Source: Thermocatellispora tengchongensis
GTDB lineage: Bacteria > Actinomycetota > Actinomycetes > Streptosporangiales > Streptosporangiaceae
Direction: 5' to 3'
DNA: 64,000 nucleotides
Assembly (NCBI RefSeq): GCF_014202315.1
Contig: NZ_JACHGN010000021.1
Span: forward strand, 130,242 to 194,241
The notes under the pieces were generated by a model. That model was given only the letters and a program-made list of their open reading frames with translations. It had not been told where the DNA came from and made no database searches. A program made the translations under genes and the position numbers. Shown piece by piece: positions 45,209 through 53,816 of the stretch; the first letter of the stretch is position 1, and every line of letters starts with the position of its first letter.

Positions 45209-48034
45209 TCACGGGTCGCCGGTGAGGAGGCTGGCGGGCAGCCCGGCTCTTCTTTTGATGTTGAGTTTGCGGTACGTCCTCGTCAGGTGGGCCTCCACCG
45301 TGCTGACGGTGACGTACAGGCGGTCGGCGATCTCGCGGTTGGTGTAGCCGATCGCGGCCAGGGCCGCCACGCGGCGTTCGGCCTCGCTCAGCAGGGCGTC
45401 GGCGCGGCTCGGGCCGGGTTCGAGGGGGCGGGGCGGGGGCGTGGCGAGGGTGCGGGTCAGGGGTTCGGCGGCGCACTCCTCGGCCAGGGCGCGGGCGCGG
45501 CGGGCGATCATGCCGGCGCGGCGCGACTCGCCCGCCTCCTGCAGGGCGGCGCTGAGGTCGGCGAGGACCCGGGCGAGCTCGTACCGGTCGCCGCCGCTGG
45601 ACTGGAGCAGGTCGGCGGCCTGGCGCAGCGGGGCCGCGCGGTGCCTGGGCTCGCCGGCGGCGGCGCGCAGGCGCAGGGTCATGCCCTGGACCCGCGGGGC
45701 GCCGGAGCAGCGGGCGAGCTGGTCCTCGATGAGGCGGCGGGCCTGGCGGTGGCGGCCCATGCGCAGCAGGGTCTCGGCGGCGCCGGCCCGCCACGGGACG
45801 AGGCCGGGCACGTCCAGGCCCCAGCGTTCCATCAGCTCGCCGCACAGCTCGAAGTCGCGCAGGGCGAGCGCGAGGTGGCCGGTGGCCAGCTCGTACGCCG
45901 CCCGCGCGTGCAGGTAGTGCAGGCCGTAGCGGGTGTGGAACATGGCGTCGGGGACCGGCCGGTCGAGGTGGTCGCCGCCGACCTCGTAGCGGCCCATGGC
46001 GGTCGCGGCGAGGACCAGGGTGGCCAGCGGGGCGCCCACGGCCACGCCCCAGCTCGGGATGGGGATGATCTCCAAAGCGTGCGCGGCGTGGCGTTCGGCG
46101 GCGGGCAGGTCGCCGCGGCGCAGCGCGATCTCGGCGCGGATCGCGGCCAGCCTGGCGCGGCGGCCGGGCGCGTTCCTGGTGGCGGCGTCCTCGGCGAAGC
46201 GGTCGCACCACGGCTCGGCCCGCTCCGGGTGGCCGCCGTAGGTGAGGGCGAGCAGCGCGTTCTCGACGGTGTCCATCGACATCTCGTCCGGGCGGGAGCC
46301 GCGCAGGACGCGCTCGACGGCGCCGGCGACGTCGGCGCGGGGGCCGCGGGTGAGCACGGTGGCCAGCGCGGATGCGGCCTGGAGGCGACGGCTGAGCCCG
46401 ACCGAGGGCATGGTGGCGCGCTGCTGCGCGGGACCGGGCCGGCGCAGGCAGGCCAGGAAGGCCGGGTGGGAGCAGCGCAGCCAGGGGCGTACGACGGCCA
46501 GCTCCGCCGCCGTCTCGCGGTCGTGCGGGTCGGCGCACTCGCCGAGGCGCTCCAGGACCTCGCGGGCCTCGTCGTGCCTGCCGTGCCACAGCAGCGCGCG
46601 GGCCAGCACGACCGCGTCGCCGCCGCGCAGGTGGCCGCGGTGCATGGCGTCGGTCAGCTCGGCGAAGTGGGTGACGGGCGCGCCCGGGTTGATCCGCCAC
46701 TCGGCCTGCACCAGCACTGTGGTGATCTTGACGCGTTCCTGCTCGTCGGCGCAGGCGGCGCGGGCCAGCCTGAGGTACGCCACGGCGGCCTCGACCGCGC
46801 CCTCGCGCAGGCTCTGCCTGGCGGCGTCCTGGAGCACGGGCACCACCCAGGGGCGGCCGGGCCGGCGTACGTCGTGCGGGCCTGCGTTGCGCAGGTGCTC
46901 GGCGACGACCGTGGTGGGCGCGCCGGCGGCGTGGGCCAGCTCGGCGGCGCGACCGTACAGGAGGGTGCGCTCGGGCGGGGTCAGCTCGGCGAGCACCGCC
47001 GCCGTGGCCGCGGGATGCCGGAAGGCCCCGTCCTCGTCGAGCAGGCCGGCGTACGCGAGCGCGTGGATCGCGCGCCGGGCGTGCTCGGGCGGGATGCCGA
47101 GCAGCGCGGCGGCGCCGGCGGGCCCGTCGGGGACGCCCGGGGCGCCGGGGCCGCCGAGCACGGCCAGGGCGCGCGCGACGCGCAGCGTGCCGGGCTCGGC
47201 GCGATGCAGGCAGGACAGCACGGCCCGCCCGTAGCGGCCGGCGGCGACGGCCTCGTCCTGCCGCTCGCTGCCGGTGACGCGTACGGCGTCGCGGTGGTCG
47301 TCCAGCAGCGCCGCGGCGAGCAGCGGGTTGCCGCCGCTGAGGGTGTACCAGCGGAGGGCGAGCCTGGCGGCGGTCTCGGCGCCGACCTGGCGGGCGGCCA
47401 GTTCGCGCACGCCCTCGCGCGAGAGCGGGGTCAGCCGGACGCGGCGGCAGTGGGGCAGGCGCGGCAGCTCGGTCTCGAAGAAGGTCTCGGCGTGCGGGCC
47501 GTGGTCGGCGTGGGAGAAGACGGCGGCGATGCGCGCGAAGCGTACGCGCCGGGCGAGGTAGGCCAGGCAGAGCAGGGACGCGCGGTCGGCGTGGTGGACG
47601 TCGTCCACGGCGATGAGCAGGGGGTGGCGTTCGGACAGGTCGATGAGGGCGCCGCAGAGGGCGTGCACGAGGGCGGCGTCCATCTGGCCGAGCGTGGCGG
47701 TCTCGGGCGCGGCGGAGGCGACGGCGTGCGCGCCCTCGCCGAGCAGCGCGCGGGCGCGCTCGCGGTCGGCGGCGGGCAGCGGGGCGTCGTGCAGGAGCTG
47801 GCCGAGCACGCCGAAGGGCAGGTCGCGTTCCACCGGGGAGCCGAGGGCGGTGACGGGCAGGGCGCCCAGGCCGGCGGCCCGCTCGGCGAGCACGTGGAGC
47901 AGGGCGCTCTTGCCGGTGGCGACGGCGCCGCCGACGAGCGCGACGCGTCCGCGTCCGTCGCGGGCGTCGGCGAGCAGCCCGGCGAGCCGGGTCAGCGCCT
48001 CCTCTCGCTCCACGAGCCGCTCAACCAGGACCAT
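45209..48034 (-). CDS. LuxR-family ATPase regulator (LAL type)
   Basis: 941 residues. N-terminal AAA/STAND module: LVGGAVATGKSALLHVL (P-loop, about 34-42), PLLIAVDDVHHADRASLLCLAYL (Walker B with the extended His segment), then helical repeat regions in the centre. C-terminal LuxR HTH is at about 876-935: SEAERRVAALAAIGYTNREIADRLYVTVSTVEAHLTRTYRKLNI. Size and order are typical of large ATP-binding LuxR (LAL) activators such as MalT relatives that control secondary metabolism or catabolism. It follows the transthyretin-like gene by 19 bp in the same direction. Inducer unknown. Confidence 0.92.
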   Translation of the reverse strand: MVLVERLVEREEALTRLAGLLADARDGRGRVALVGGAVATGKSALLHVLAERAAGLGALPVTALGSPVERDLPFGVLGQLLHDAPLPAADRERARALLGEGAHAVASAAPETATLGQMDAALVHALCGALIDLSERHPLLIAVDDVHHADRASLLCLAYLARRVRFARIAAVFSHADHGPHAETFFETELPRLPHCRRVRLTPLSREGVRELAARQVGAETAARLALRWYTLSGGNPLLAAALLDDHRDAVRVTGSERQDEAVAAGRYGRAVLSCLHRAEPGTLRVARALAVLGGPGAPGVPDGPAGAAALLGIPPEHARRAIHALAYAGLLDEDGAFRHPAATAAVLAELTPPERTLLYGRAAELAHAAGAPTTVVAEHLRNAGPHDVRRPGRPWVVPVLQDAARQSLREGAVEAAVAYLRLARAACADEQERVKITTVLVQAEWRINPGAPVTHFAELTDAMHRGHLRGGDAVVLARALLWHGRHDEAREVLERLGECADPHDRETAAELAVVRPWLRCSHPAFLACLRRPGPAQQRATMPSVGLSRRLQAASALATVLTRGPRADVAGAVERVLRGSRPDEMSMDTVENALLALTYGGHPERAEPWCDRFAEDAATRNAPGRRARLAAIRAEIALRRGDLPAAERHAAHALEIIPIPSWGVAVGAPLATLVLAATAMGRYEVGGDHLDRPVPDAMFHTRYGLHYLHARAAYELATGHLALALRDFELCGELMERWGLDVPGLVPWRAGAAETLLRMGRHRQARRLIEDQLARCSGAPRVQGMTLRLRAAAGEPRHRAAPLRQAADLLQSSGGDRYELARVLADLSAALQEAGESRRAGMIARRARALAEECAAEPLTRTLATPPPRPLEPGPSRADALLSEAERRVAALAAIGYTNREIADRLYVTVSTVEAHLTRTYRKLNIKRRAGLPASLLTGDP

Positions 48035-48053
48035 GCGCCATCTCCCTTGATGC

Positions 48054-48392
48054 TCAGACGAGGGTTCCGAAATAGGTCGAGTACGAATGCGGGGACATCA
48101 GCACCTGGATCTGGCAGGTCTCGAAGTCATCATGCATCCGGAAAACAACGGAAATTTCGGAATATGCGGCGTTCACCCCGAATCCCACGTAGTACTGATC
48201 GCTGTCGAACACGATGCGGTAAAGCCCGCGCCCCAGCGCCCGGCCCTCCCAGTCGTCGATACGTCCCTCGGCGTCGGTCTCCGCATCGGCCAGGGACGCC
48301 CAGGACCCGTCCCTGGCCCATTCCAGGCGCGCCCTGAGCCCGGCCGCGGAACGGCCGTAAACGCTGTCCATCGCCTGCGCGGTGATAGTCAT
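48054..48392 (-). CDS. Transthyretin-like protein lacking hydroxyisourate-hydrolase catalytic residues
   Basis: 112 residues, the exact length and fold pattern of 5-hydroxyisourate hydrolase (HIUase): RSAAGLRARLEW, TDAEGRIDDWEG, GLYRIVFDSDQYYVGFGV, EISVVFRMHDDFETCQIQVLMSPHSYSTYFGT. Compared with known HIUases (catalytic His/Arg/His plus C-terminal YRGS), the first His is Gln6, the second His is Gln94 and the tail is YFGT; only Arg44 is kept. It is therefore probably not an active HIUase, and no other urate gene is nearby. ATG 48392. It leads into the LuxR gene as a probable two-gene operon. Confidence 0.72.
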   Translation of the reverse strand: MTITAQAMDSVYGRSAAGLRARLEWARDGSWASLADAETDAEGRIDDWEGRALGRGLYRIVFDSDQYYVGFGVNAAYSEISVVFRMHDDFETCQIQVLMSPHSYSTYFGTLV

Positions 48393-48618
48393 TTAAAAGG
48401 ACCTCCGCCTACCCGTCCGGATGCGGACCCTGCCGGTTCCTCGCATTGATTGTCACCGGCGCCGCTATCGATCCGCCTTCGGTCGGTTATCAGACCCTCC
48501 GCGACCCCGCTGACCTGGTTCGATACCAGATCAGAAGCCAGCCGATAATAGCCGGATGGCGAGCCTCCATAGCGTTTCGCAAGCACGAGCCCCACGAACG
48601 AAACGAGAGGCCAGCGAA

Positions 48619-48780
48619 ATGAACGAGCACGCCGCGTCCCGCGCCTTCCGTCTGATCGCGTCCGTCCTCATCGTCAGCACCACGCTCGGCGCGGGAGCCG
48701 TCTTCGCCGGCGCCGCCGCGGCCGGCGTCCTCGCCTCGGCCGCACCGGCCGCCATGTACGCCAACACACCGTGGGGCTGA
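48619..48780 (+). CDS. Small exported peptide precursor (53 aa)
   Basis: A 53-residue product with a charged N-terminus (MNEHAASRAFR), a hydrophobic core LIASVLIVSTTLGAGAVFAGAAAAG and a C-terminal ASAAPAAMYANTPWG. AxA-type sites (SAAPAA) would allow signal-peptidase cleavage leaving a very short MYANTPWG-like peptide. AGAGG at 48606-48610 may act as the ribosome site. It sits 312 bp upstream of, and in the same direction as, the SARP-NB-ARC-TPR regulator. No Cys, Lys or modification-enzyme neighbours point to a RiPP. Function unknown; a secreted signal or wall-associated peptide is suggested. Confidence 0.6.
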   Translation: MNEHAASRAFRLIASVLIVSTTLGAGAVFAGAAAAGVLASAAPAAMYANTPWG

Positions 48781-49092
48781 GCGACGGCGCCGACCGCGCC
48801 CGCGACGCGGCCGGAGACGGGAACGTCTCCGGCCGCGTTTTCGCGTTCACGCTCCGGAATCGGCAATTTCACAGGAAGTTCGCTTCGGGTGTGGCCGGCC
48901 GTCCGCGAGGACAGGCATAGCTATATGCGCGCTTGCGTGGAACGTCGCCAAAGGGAGTTGTACGATCCGCGCATAGGCGACGGCATACGTATGGGGGTGG
49001 AGATCGGCCACACCCGCCGCCTCGCTACTCTCGGACCGTCGGAGGTCGGCCGATTCGAGCGCACACCGCTGTCGTCCCGCAAGGAGTTGTGG

Positions 49093-52053
49093 GTGGAGTT
49101 TCGCGTTCTGGGTCCGCTTGAGGTAGCCGTCGATTCGCGGCTGCTCGACCTCGGGGGCATACGCCAGCAGATCGCGCTGGCGACCCTGCTGCTCGACGCC
49201 AACCGCGTCGTGCCGGTCGGCCGCCTCGCCGAGGCCATCTACGACGAGGACCCGCCGACCACCGCCCGCGCCCAGGTCCAGATCTGCATCTCCGCGCTGC
49301 GCCGGATGTTCGGCGCGTACGGCGCCGGCGAGATCATCGCCACCCGCGCCCAGGGCTACACGCTGCGCGTGCCGCCCGAGCTGATCGACGCCCACCGGTA
49401 CGAGGAGCTGGCCGCGCAGGCCAGGCGCGAGCGCGACCACGAGAACTACGACGCGGCCGTCAAGCACTACCGCGAGGCCCTGTCGCTGTGGCGGGGCGAC
49501 CCGCTGAGCGGCATCGACAGCAGATTGGTGCAATCGGCGGCCTCACGGCTGGCCGAGCACCGGATCACCACCAACGAGGACTGCCTGCAGCTCGAACTCG
49601 ACCTGGGCCGGCACCACGAGCTGGTGGGCGAGCTGAGCGAGCTGGTCGCAGCCCACCCGCTGCGCGAGCGGCTGCGCGCCCAGCTCATGATCGCGCTGTA
49701 CCGGTCGGGCCGGCAGGCCGAGGCGCTCCAGGTCTACCGGCTGGCCCGCGAGACCATGATCGAGGAGCTGGGCATCGAGCCCAACGAGCAGCTCCAGCAG
49801 CTCGAACACGCGATCCTGACCTCCGACGAGAGCCTGAACCCGCCGCCCGCGCCGGTCCGGCTCACCGCCGAGCGGGCGCCCGCGGCGCCCACGCCCGTGC
49901 CGTCCATGCTGCCCACCGACATCGCCGACTTCACCGGCAGGGAGCGCGAGATCGAGGAGATCAGGCGGTGGCTGGCCGAGGCGGCGGGCGACCCCGACCG
50001 GCTGGCCGTGCCGGTGATCGTGGTGGTGGGCAAGCCGGGCATCGGCAAGACCACGATCGCGGTGCACGCGGCGCACACCGTCGCCGACCGCTACCCCGAC
50101 GGACGCCTGTTCGCCGACCTGCACGGCGGCGCCCCCCGCCCGGTCAGCCCCATGCACGTGCTCGAACGCTTCCTGCGCGCGCTCGGCGTGCCCGGCGCCG
50201 CGGTGCCCGACGGCCTGGAGGAGCGGGCCGAGATGTACCGCTCGCTGCTGGCCGACCGCCGGATGCTGGTCGTGCTCGACGACGCCGGCAGCGAGAGCCA
50301 GGTGCTGCCGCTGCTGCCCGGCAACGCGCTGTCGGCGGTGCTGGTGACCAGCCGCAGCCGCCTGGCCGGGCTCGCCGGCCCGATGCACGTCGAGGTGGAC
50401 GTGTTCGACTCGGCGCAGTCGGTGGAGCTGCTGTCGCGCATCGCCGGGGCCGACCGGGTGCGCTCCGACGAGGGGTCGGCGACCACGCTGGCCCAGCTCT
50501 GCGGGCAGCTCCCGCTGGCCCTGCGCATCGCGGGCGCCCGGCTGTCGGCCCGGCCCCACTGGAGCATCGAGCAGCTCGTCGGCCGTCTGGAGGACGAGAC
50601 CCGCCGCCTCGACGAGCTCAAGCACGGCGACATGGGCATCCGGGCCAGCATCGCGATGACGTACGAGAGCGCGGGCGAGGAGGCCAGGCGGCTGTTCCGG
50701 CGCCTGGCGCTGCTCGACTCGCGTACGTTCTCGGGCTGGGTGGGCGCGGCCCTGCTCGACCTGCCCCCGGCCGAGGCGCAGGACCTGCTCGACGACCTCG
50801 CCGACGCCCAGCTCGTCGAGCCGACCGGCACCGGCCACGGCGTGCGCAGCCAGTACCGCTTCCACGACCTGATCCGCGTGTACGCCCGCGAGCGCCTGGC
50901 CGCCGAGGAGTCCGCCGCCGAGCGCAGCGCGGCGCTCGAACGCGTGCTCGGCACCCTGCTGCACCTCGCCGAGGAGGCCCACCGCCGGGAGTACGGCGGC
51001 GACTACGTGCGCGTCCACGGCCCCGCGCGCCGCCGCACCCTGCCGCCGGCGCTGGTGGACAAGCTGATCGAGGACCCCCTCGCCTGGTACGAGCGCGAGC
51101 GGCCCAACCTGGTCGCGGGCATCCGGCAGGCGGCCCAGGCGGGCTTCACCGAGCTGTGCTGGGACCTGGCGATCAGCGCGGTGACGCTGTTCGAGTCGCG
51201 CATCTACCTCGACGACTGGCGCGAGACCCACGAGATCGCGCTGCGCGCGACCCGGCAGGCCGGCGACCTGCGCGGCCAGGCGGCGATGCTGCACTCGATC
51301 GGCACGCTGTACATCACGGAGAAGCGGTTCGACGACGCCCGGCGCGACTTCGACGAGGCGCTGACCCTGTTCGGCAAAGTGGGCGACGACCAGGGCCGGG
51401 CGCTGGTGCTGCGCAACATCGCGTTCCTGGACCGGATGGGCGGCCGGTTCGAGGAGGCGGCGGAGCACTACGAGCGGGCGCTGGAGATCTTCCGGGCCAC
51501 CGGCGACCACGTGGCGGCGGCGTACGTGCTGCACGGGCTGGCCCAGCTCCGCCTGGAGCTGGACGACCCCGAGGGCGCGGGGCGGCTGCTGGAGGAGGCG
51601 CTGCGGCTGAGCAGGCACGGCGGCAGCCGCCGGGTCGAGGCCCAGGTGCTGCACCGGATGGGCGAGATGCACCTCCAGGCGGGCGACTTCCCCCGGGCGG
51701 CCGAGGTGTTCCGCCGGACCCTGGAGGTGGTGCGCGGCGCCGGCGACCCGACCGGCGAGGCGTACGCGCTGCACGGGCTGGGCGTCGCCCGGCTGCGCCG
51801 CGGCGAGCTGGAGGCCGCGGAGTCGGCGCTGCAGGAGGCCCTGACCCTGGCCGGCTCGGTCGGCGAGCGGCTGGCCGAGGGACGCGCGCTGCTCGGCCTG
51901 GGCGAGCTCGCCCTGGCCCGCGCCCAGCCACGGCGCGCGACCGGGCACTGCGAGCGCGCGCTGGCCCTGTTCCGGGCGATGGGGGCCCAGGTGTACGAGG
52001 CCCGCGCCCTCCCCCTGCTCACCAGGGCGCGCGCGATGACGGCGGGCGAGTAG
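49093..52053 (+). CDS. AfsR/SARP-family regulator: BTAD, NB-ARC, TPR
   Basis: 986 residues from GTG 49093 (AGGAG 8 bases upstream; an upstream ATG 48889 frame would add 68 unrelated residues). The N-terminal winged helix VEFRVLGPLEVAVDSRLLDLGGIRQQIALATLLLDANRVV and the BTAD (to about 250) define a SARP. The NB-ARC ATPase has P-loop GKPGIGKTT at about 313-321, MLVVLDDAGSESQ and GQLPLALRIAGARL. About 700-975 are TPRs with 40-residue spacing (for example ALVLRNIAFLDRMGGRFEEAAEHYERALEIF). This is the AfsR architecture, an ATP-dependent activator of antibiotic genes. The adjacent exported peptide makes a TPR-sensed signal possible. Confidence 0.93.
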   Translation: MEFRVLGPLEVAVDSRLLDLGGIRQQIALATLLLDANRVVPVGRLAEAIYDEDPPTTARAQVQICISALRRMFGAYGAGEIIATRAQGYTLRVPPELIDAHRYEELAAQARRERDHENYDAAVKHYREALSLWRGDPLSGIDSRLVQSAASRLAEHRITTNEDCLQLELDLGRHHELVGELSELVAAHPLRERLRAQLMIALYRSGRQAEALQVYRLARETMIEELGIEPNEQLQQLEHAILTSDESLNPPPAPVRLTAERAPAAPTPVPSMLPTDIADFTGREREIEEIRRWLAEAAGDPDRLAVPVIVVVGKPGIGKTTIAVHAAHTVADRYPDGRLFADLHGGAPRPVSPMHVLERFLRALGVPGAAVPDGLEERAEMYRSLLADRRMLVVLDDAGSESQVLPLLPGNALSAVLVTSRSRLAGLAGPMHVEVDVFDSAQSVELLSRIAGADRVRSDEGSATTLAQLCGQLPLALRIAGARLSARPHWSIEQLVGRLEDETRRLDELKHGDMGIRASIAMTYESAGEEARRLFRRLALLDSRTFSGWVGAALLDLPPAEAQDLLDDLADAQLVEPTGTGHGVRSQYRFHDLIRVYARERLAAEESAAERSAALERVLGTLLHLAEEAHRREYGGDYVRVHGPARRRTLPPALVDKLIEDPLAWYERERPNLVAGIRQAAQAGFTELCWDLAISAVTLFESRIYLDDWRETHEIALRATRQAGDLRGQAAMLHSIGTLYITEKRFDDARRDFDEALTLFGKVGDDQGRALVLRNIAFLDRMGGRFEEAAEHYERALEIFRATGDHVAAAYVLHGLAQLRLELDDPEGAGRLLEEALRLSRHGGSRRVEAQVLHRMGEMHLQAGDFPRAAEVFRRTLEVVRGAGDPTGEAYALHGLGVARLRRGELEAAESALQEALTLAGSVGERLAEGRALLGLGELALARAQPRRATGHCERALALFRAMGAQVYEARALPLLTRARAMTAGE

Positions 52054-52068
52054 GCGCAGGCACCCGCG

Positions 52069-52149
52069 GGCTCAGGCGCGCGGCGGCATGACGAGGCTCA
52101 GGCCCGGGGCAGCATGCCCCGCCGGGCTCAGGCGTGCGGCAGCATGGCC
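52069..52149. repeat. Three tandem 25-bp repeats at the 3' end of the DUF6262 gene
   Basis: GGCTCAGGCGCGCGGCGGCATG (52069), GGCTCAGGCCCGGGGCAGCATG (52095) and GGCTCAGGCGTGCGGCAGCATG (52125) are near-identical. The last contains the DUF6262 stop codon and its final residues. The two others lie just beyond the stop, as if the gene's end had been duplicated twice. Confidence 0.75.
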
Positions 52150-52556
52150 GGGCCGGGCTCGGCCGACTCCAGGGTCATGCGCAGGGCGATGAGCTGGCGT
52201 TGCAGGCCGGCCACCTGGGCGGCCAGGCGCTCGAACTCGTGCGGGGCGGGGCAGCCGCAGGCGCAGGCGCAGGACCCGGCCACCGTGGGAGCCGGGGCGG
52301 CGGGCATGGCGGGCGACGGCCCGGGGTCGAGGTAGGGATCGAGGTCGCGGACCAGGGCGAGCAGGTCGGGATGCCGGTAGATGAAGGTGCGGTCCACGCA
52401 GGCCGCGCGGGCGATGCCGGCCACGGTGATCTCGCCGCCCTCCGCTGCGGCCCGCTCAAGGGCGGCGAGAACCCGTTCGCGACGCCGGGCCGAATCGGCC
52501 TGGCGCCCCTTCGTCATCCCTCGCACCCGTGCCGCGCGCGCCTCCGCGAGCGTCAT
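52128..52556 (-). CDS. DUF6262-like protein, orphan transposition accessory protein
   Basis: 142 residues from ATG 52556 (ATG 52517 would remove 13). Helix-turn-helix-like segment RRRERVLAALERAAAEGGEITVAGIARAACVDRTFIYRHPDLLALV, then a Cys-rich CACACGCPAP loop and a coiled coil FERLAAQVAGLQRQLIALRMTLES. This matches DUF6262, found as the TnpC-like third gene of Tn554-type elements in actinobacteria, normally beside two tyrosine recombinases. None are present here, so it is either a remnant or a domesticated regulator. Confidence 0.65.
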   Translation of the reverse strand: MTLAEARAARVRGMTKGRQADSARRRERVLAALERAAAEGGEITVAGIARAACVDRTFIYRHPDLLALVRDLDPYLDPGPSPAMPAAPAPTVAGSCACACGCPAPHEFERLAAQVAGLQRQLIALRMTLESAEPGPAMLPHA

Positions 52557-52750
52557 GCCGGTCCACTCCCTGCAACGGTCACAGCGATCACTCCGCGAAC
52601 TCGGGCGTACGAGGGTCGGGTCCATGCTCATGAGCACGACGCGCGGCGGCAACCCCACATCGTGGGGGCGAAACCCTAATCCGGCATGATGAATTGCGAT
52701 CAGCGTGCCGGGCGGCGGCGGGCGCGGGTGCCATCGGTAGATTGCCTGGC

Positions 52751-53545
52751 ATGCGCCTTTTCACCGTGGACTCTTTCACCGACCGGCCGTTCGCCGGGAA
52801 CCCCGCGGGCGTGTGCCTGCTTGAGCGCCCCGCCTCCGAGTCCTGGATGCTGAGCGTGGCGCGCGAGATGCGCCACTCGGAGACGGCGTTCGTGCACGGC
52901 GACGGCGACGGGCCGCTGTCGCTGCGCTGGTTCACCCCGGCCGTCGAGGTCGCGCTGTGCGGGCACGCGACCCTGGCCACGGCCCACGTCCTGTACGCCC
53001 TCGGCGCGACGGGCCGGCTGGAGTTCGCCACCAAGAGCGGCGTGCTGACCGCCGAGCAGGGGCTGGGCGGCCTGGTCACGCTGGACTTCCCGGCCACGCC
53101 CGCCGAGCCGGCCGAGCCGCCGCCGGGCCTGGCCGAGGCGCTGGGCGTCAAGCCGGTGTGGGTGGGGCGCAGCGCGTTCGACCTGCTGGTGGAGGTGGAC
53201 TCGGCCGACACCGTACGCGGGGTGTCGCCCGACTTCGCCCGTCTGCGGGAGGTGGACGCCCGCGGCGTGATCGTGACCGCCCTCTCCGGCGAGCCGCCCG
53301 CCGGCGCCTCCGCCGACTACGTCTCGCGCTTCTTCGGGCCGAGGGTCGGGGTGGACGAGGACCCGGTGACGGGCTCGGCGCACTGCGTGCTGGCGCCGTA
53401 CTGGTCGGACAGGCTCGGACGCGCCGAACTGGTGGGCAGGCAGCTCTCGGAGCGCGGCGGCGTGGTGCGCACGACGCTGCGCGGCGACCGGGTGGGCCTG
53501 GCCGGGCACGCGGTCACGATCTGGTCGGGTGAGCTGCACGTCTGA
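52751..53545 (+). CDS. PhzF-family isomerase
   Basis: 264 residues. Both halves of the diaminopimelate-epimerase-like fold are visible: FTVDSFTDRPFAGNPAGVCLL, REMRHSETAFVHG with the catalytic Glu, LRWFTPAVEVALCGHATLATAHVL, and GVDEDPVTGSAHCVLAPYW. PhzF enzymes isomerise trans-2,3-dihydro-3-hydroxyanthranilate, but most homologues have unknown substrates, and no phenazine gene is nearby. ATG 52751. Divergent from the DUF6262 gene. Confidence 0.9.
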   Translation: MRLFTVDSFTDRPFAGNPAGVCLLERPASESWMLSVAREMRHSETAFVHGDGDGPLSLRWFTPAVEVALCGHATLATAHVLYALGATGRLEFATKSGVLTAEQGLGGLVTLDFPATPAEPAEPPPGLAEALGVKPVWVGRSAFDLLVEVDSADTVRGVSPDFARLREVDARGVIVTALSGEPPAGASADYVSRFFGPRVGVDEDPVTGSAHCVLAPYWSDRLGRAELVGRQLSERGGVVRTTLRGDRVGLAGHAVTIWSGELHV

Positions 53546-53816
53546 CCTCGGCCGCGCCACTCCGCGCATTAAGGGGATTTGCGAGGAAAGGGAGGATACG
53601 CGGCGGCCACAGCGCCGTCAACAGCACTTTTCCGGTTCTTTGCCATCATGGCGGTGAATTGTGTGGCGAAATGCTGTCGTGCACGTCGGAATTACGACTC
53701 CGGAGTGGGGTTGCGGCGTACGTGATGTGGGGGGCTTGGGGTTGTTCCAGCGGCATTGACCCGGCAATCATGGCCTTTCATCCGCTATATGCCAAGAAAC
53801 GTTATGGAGGCGGGCG

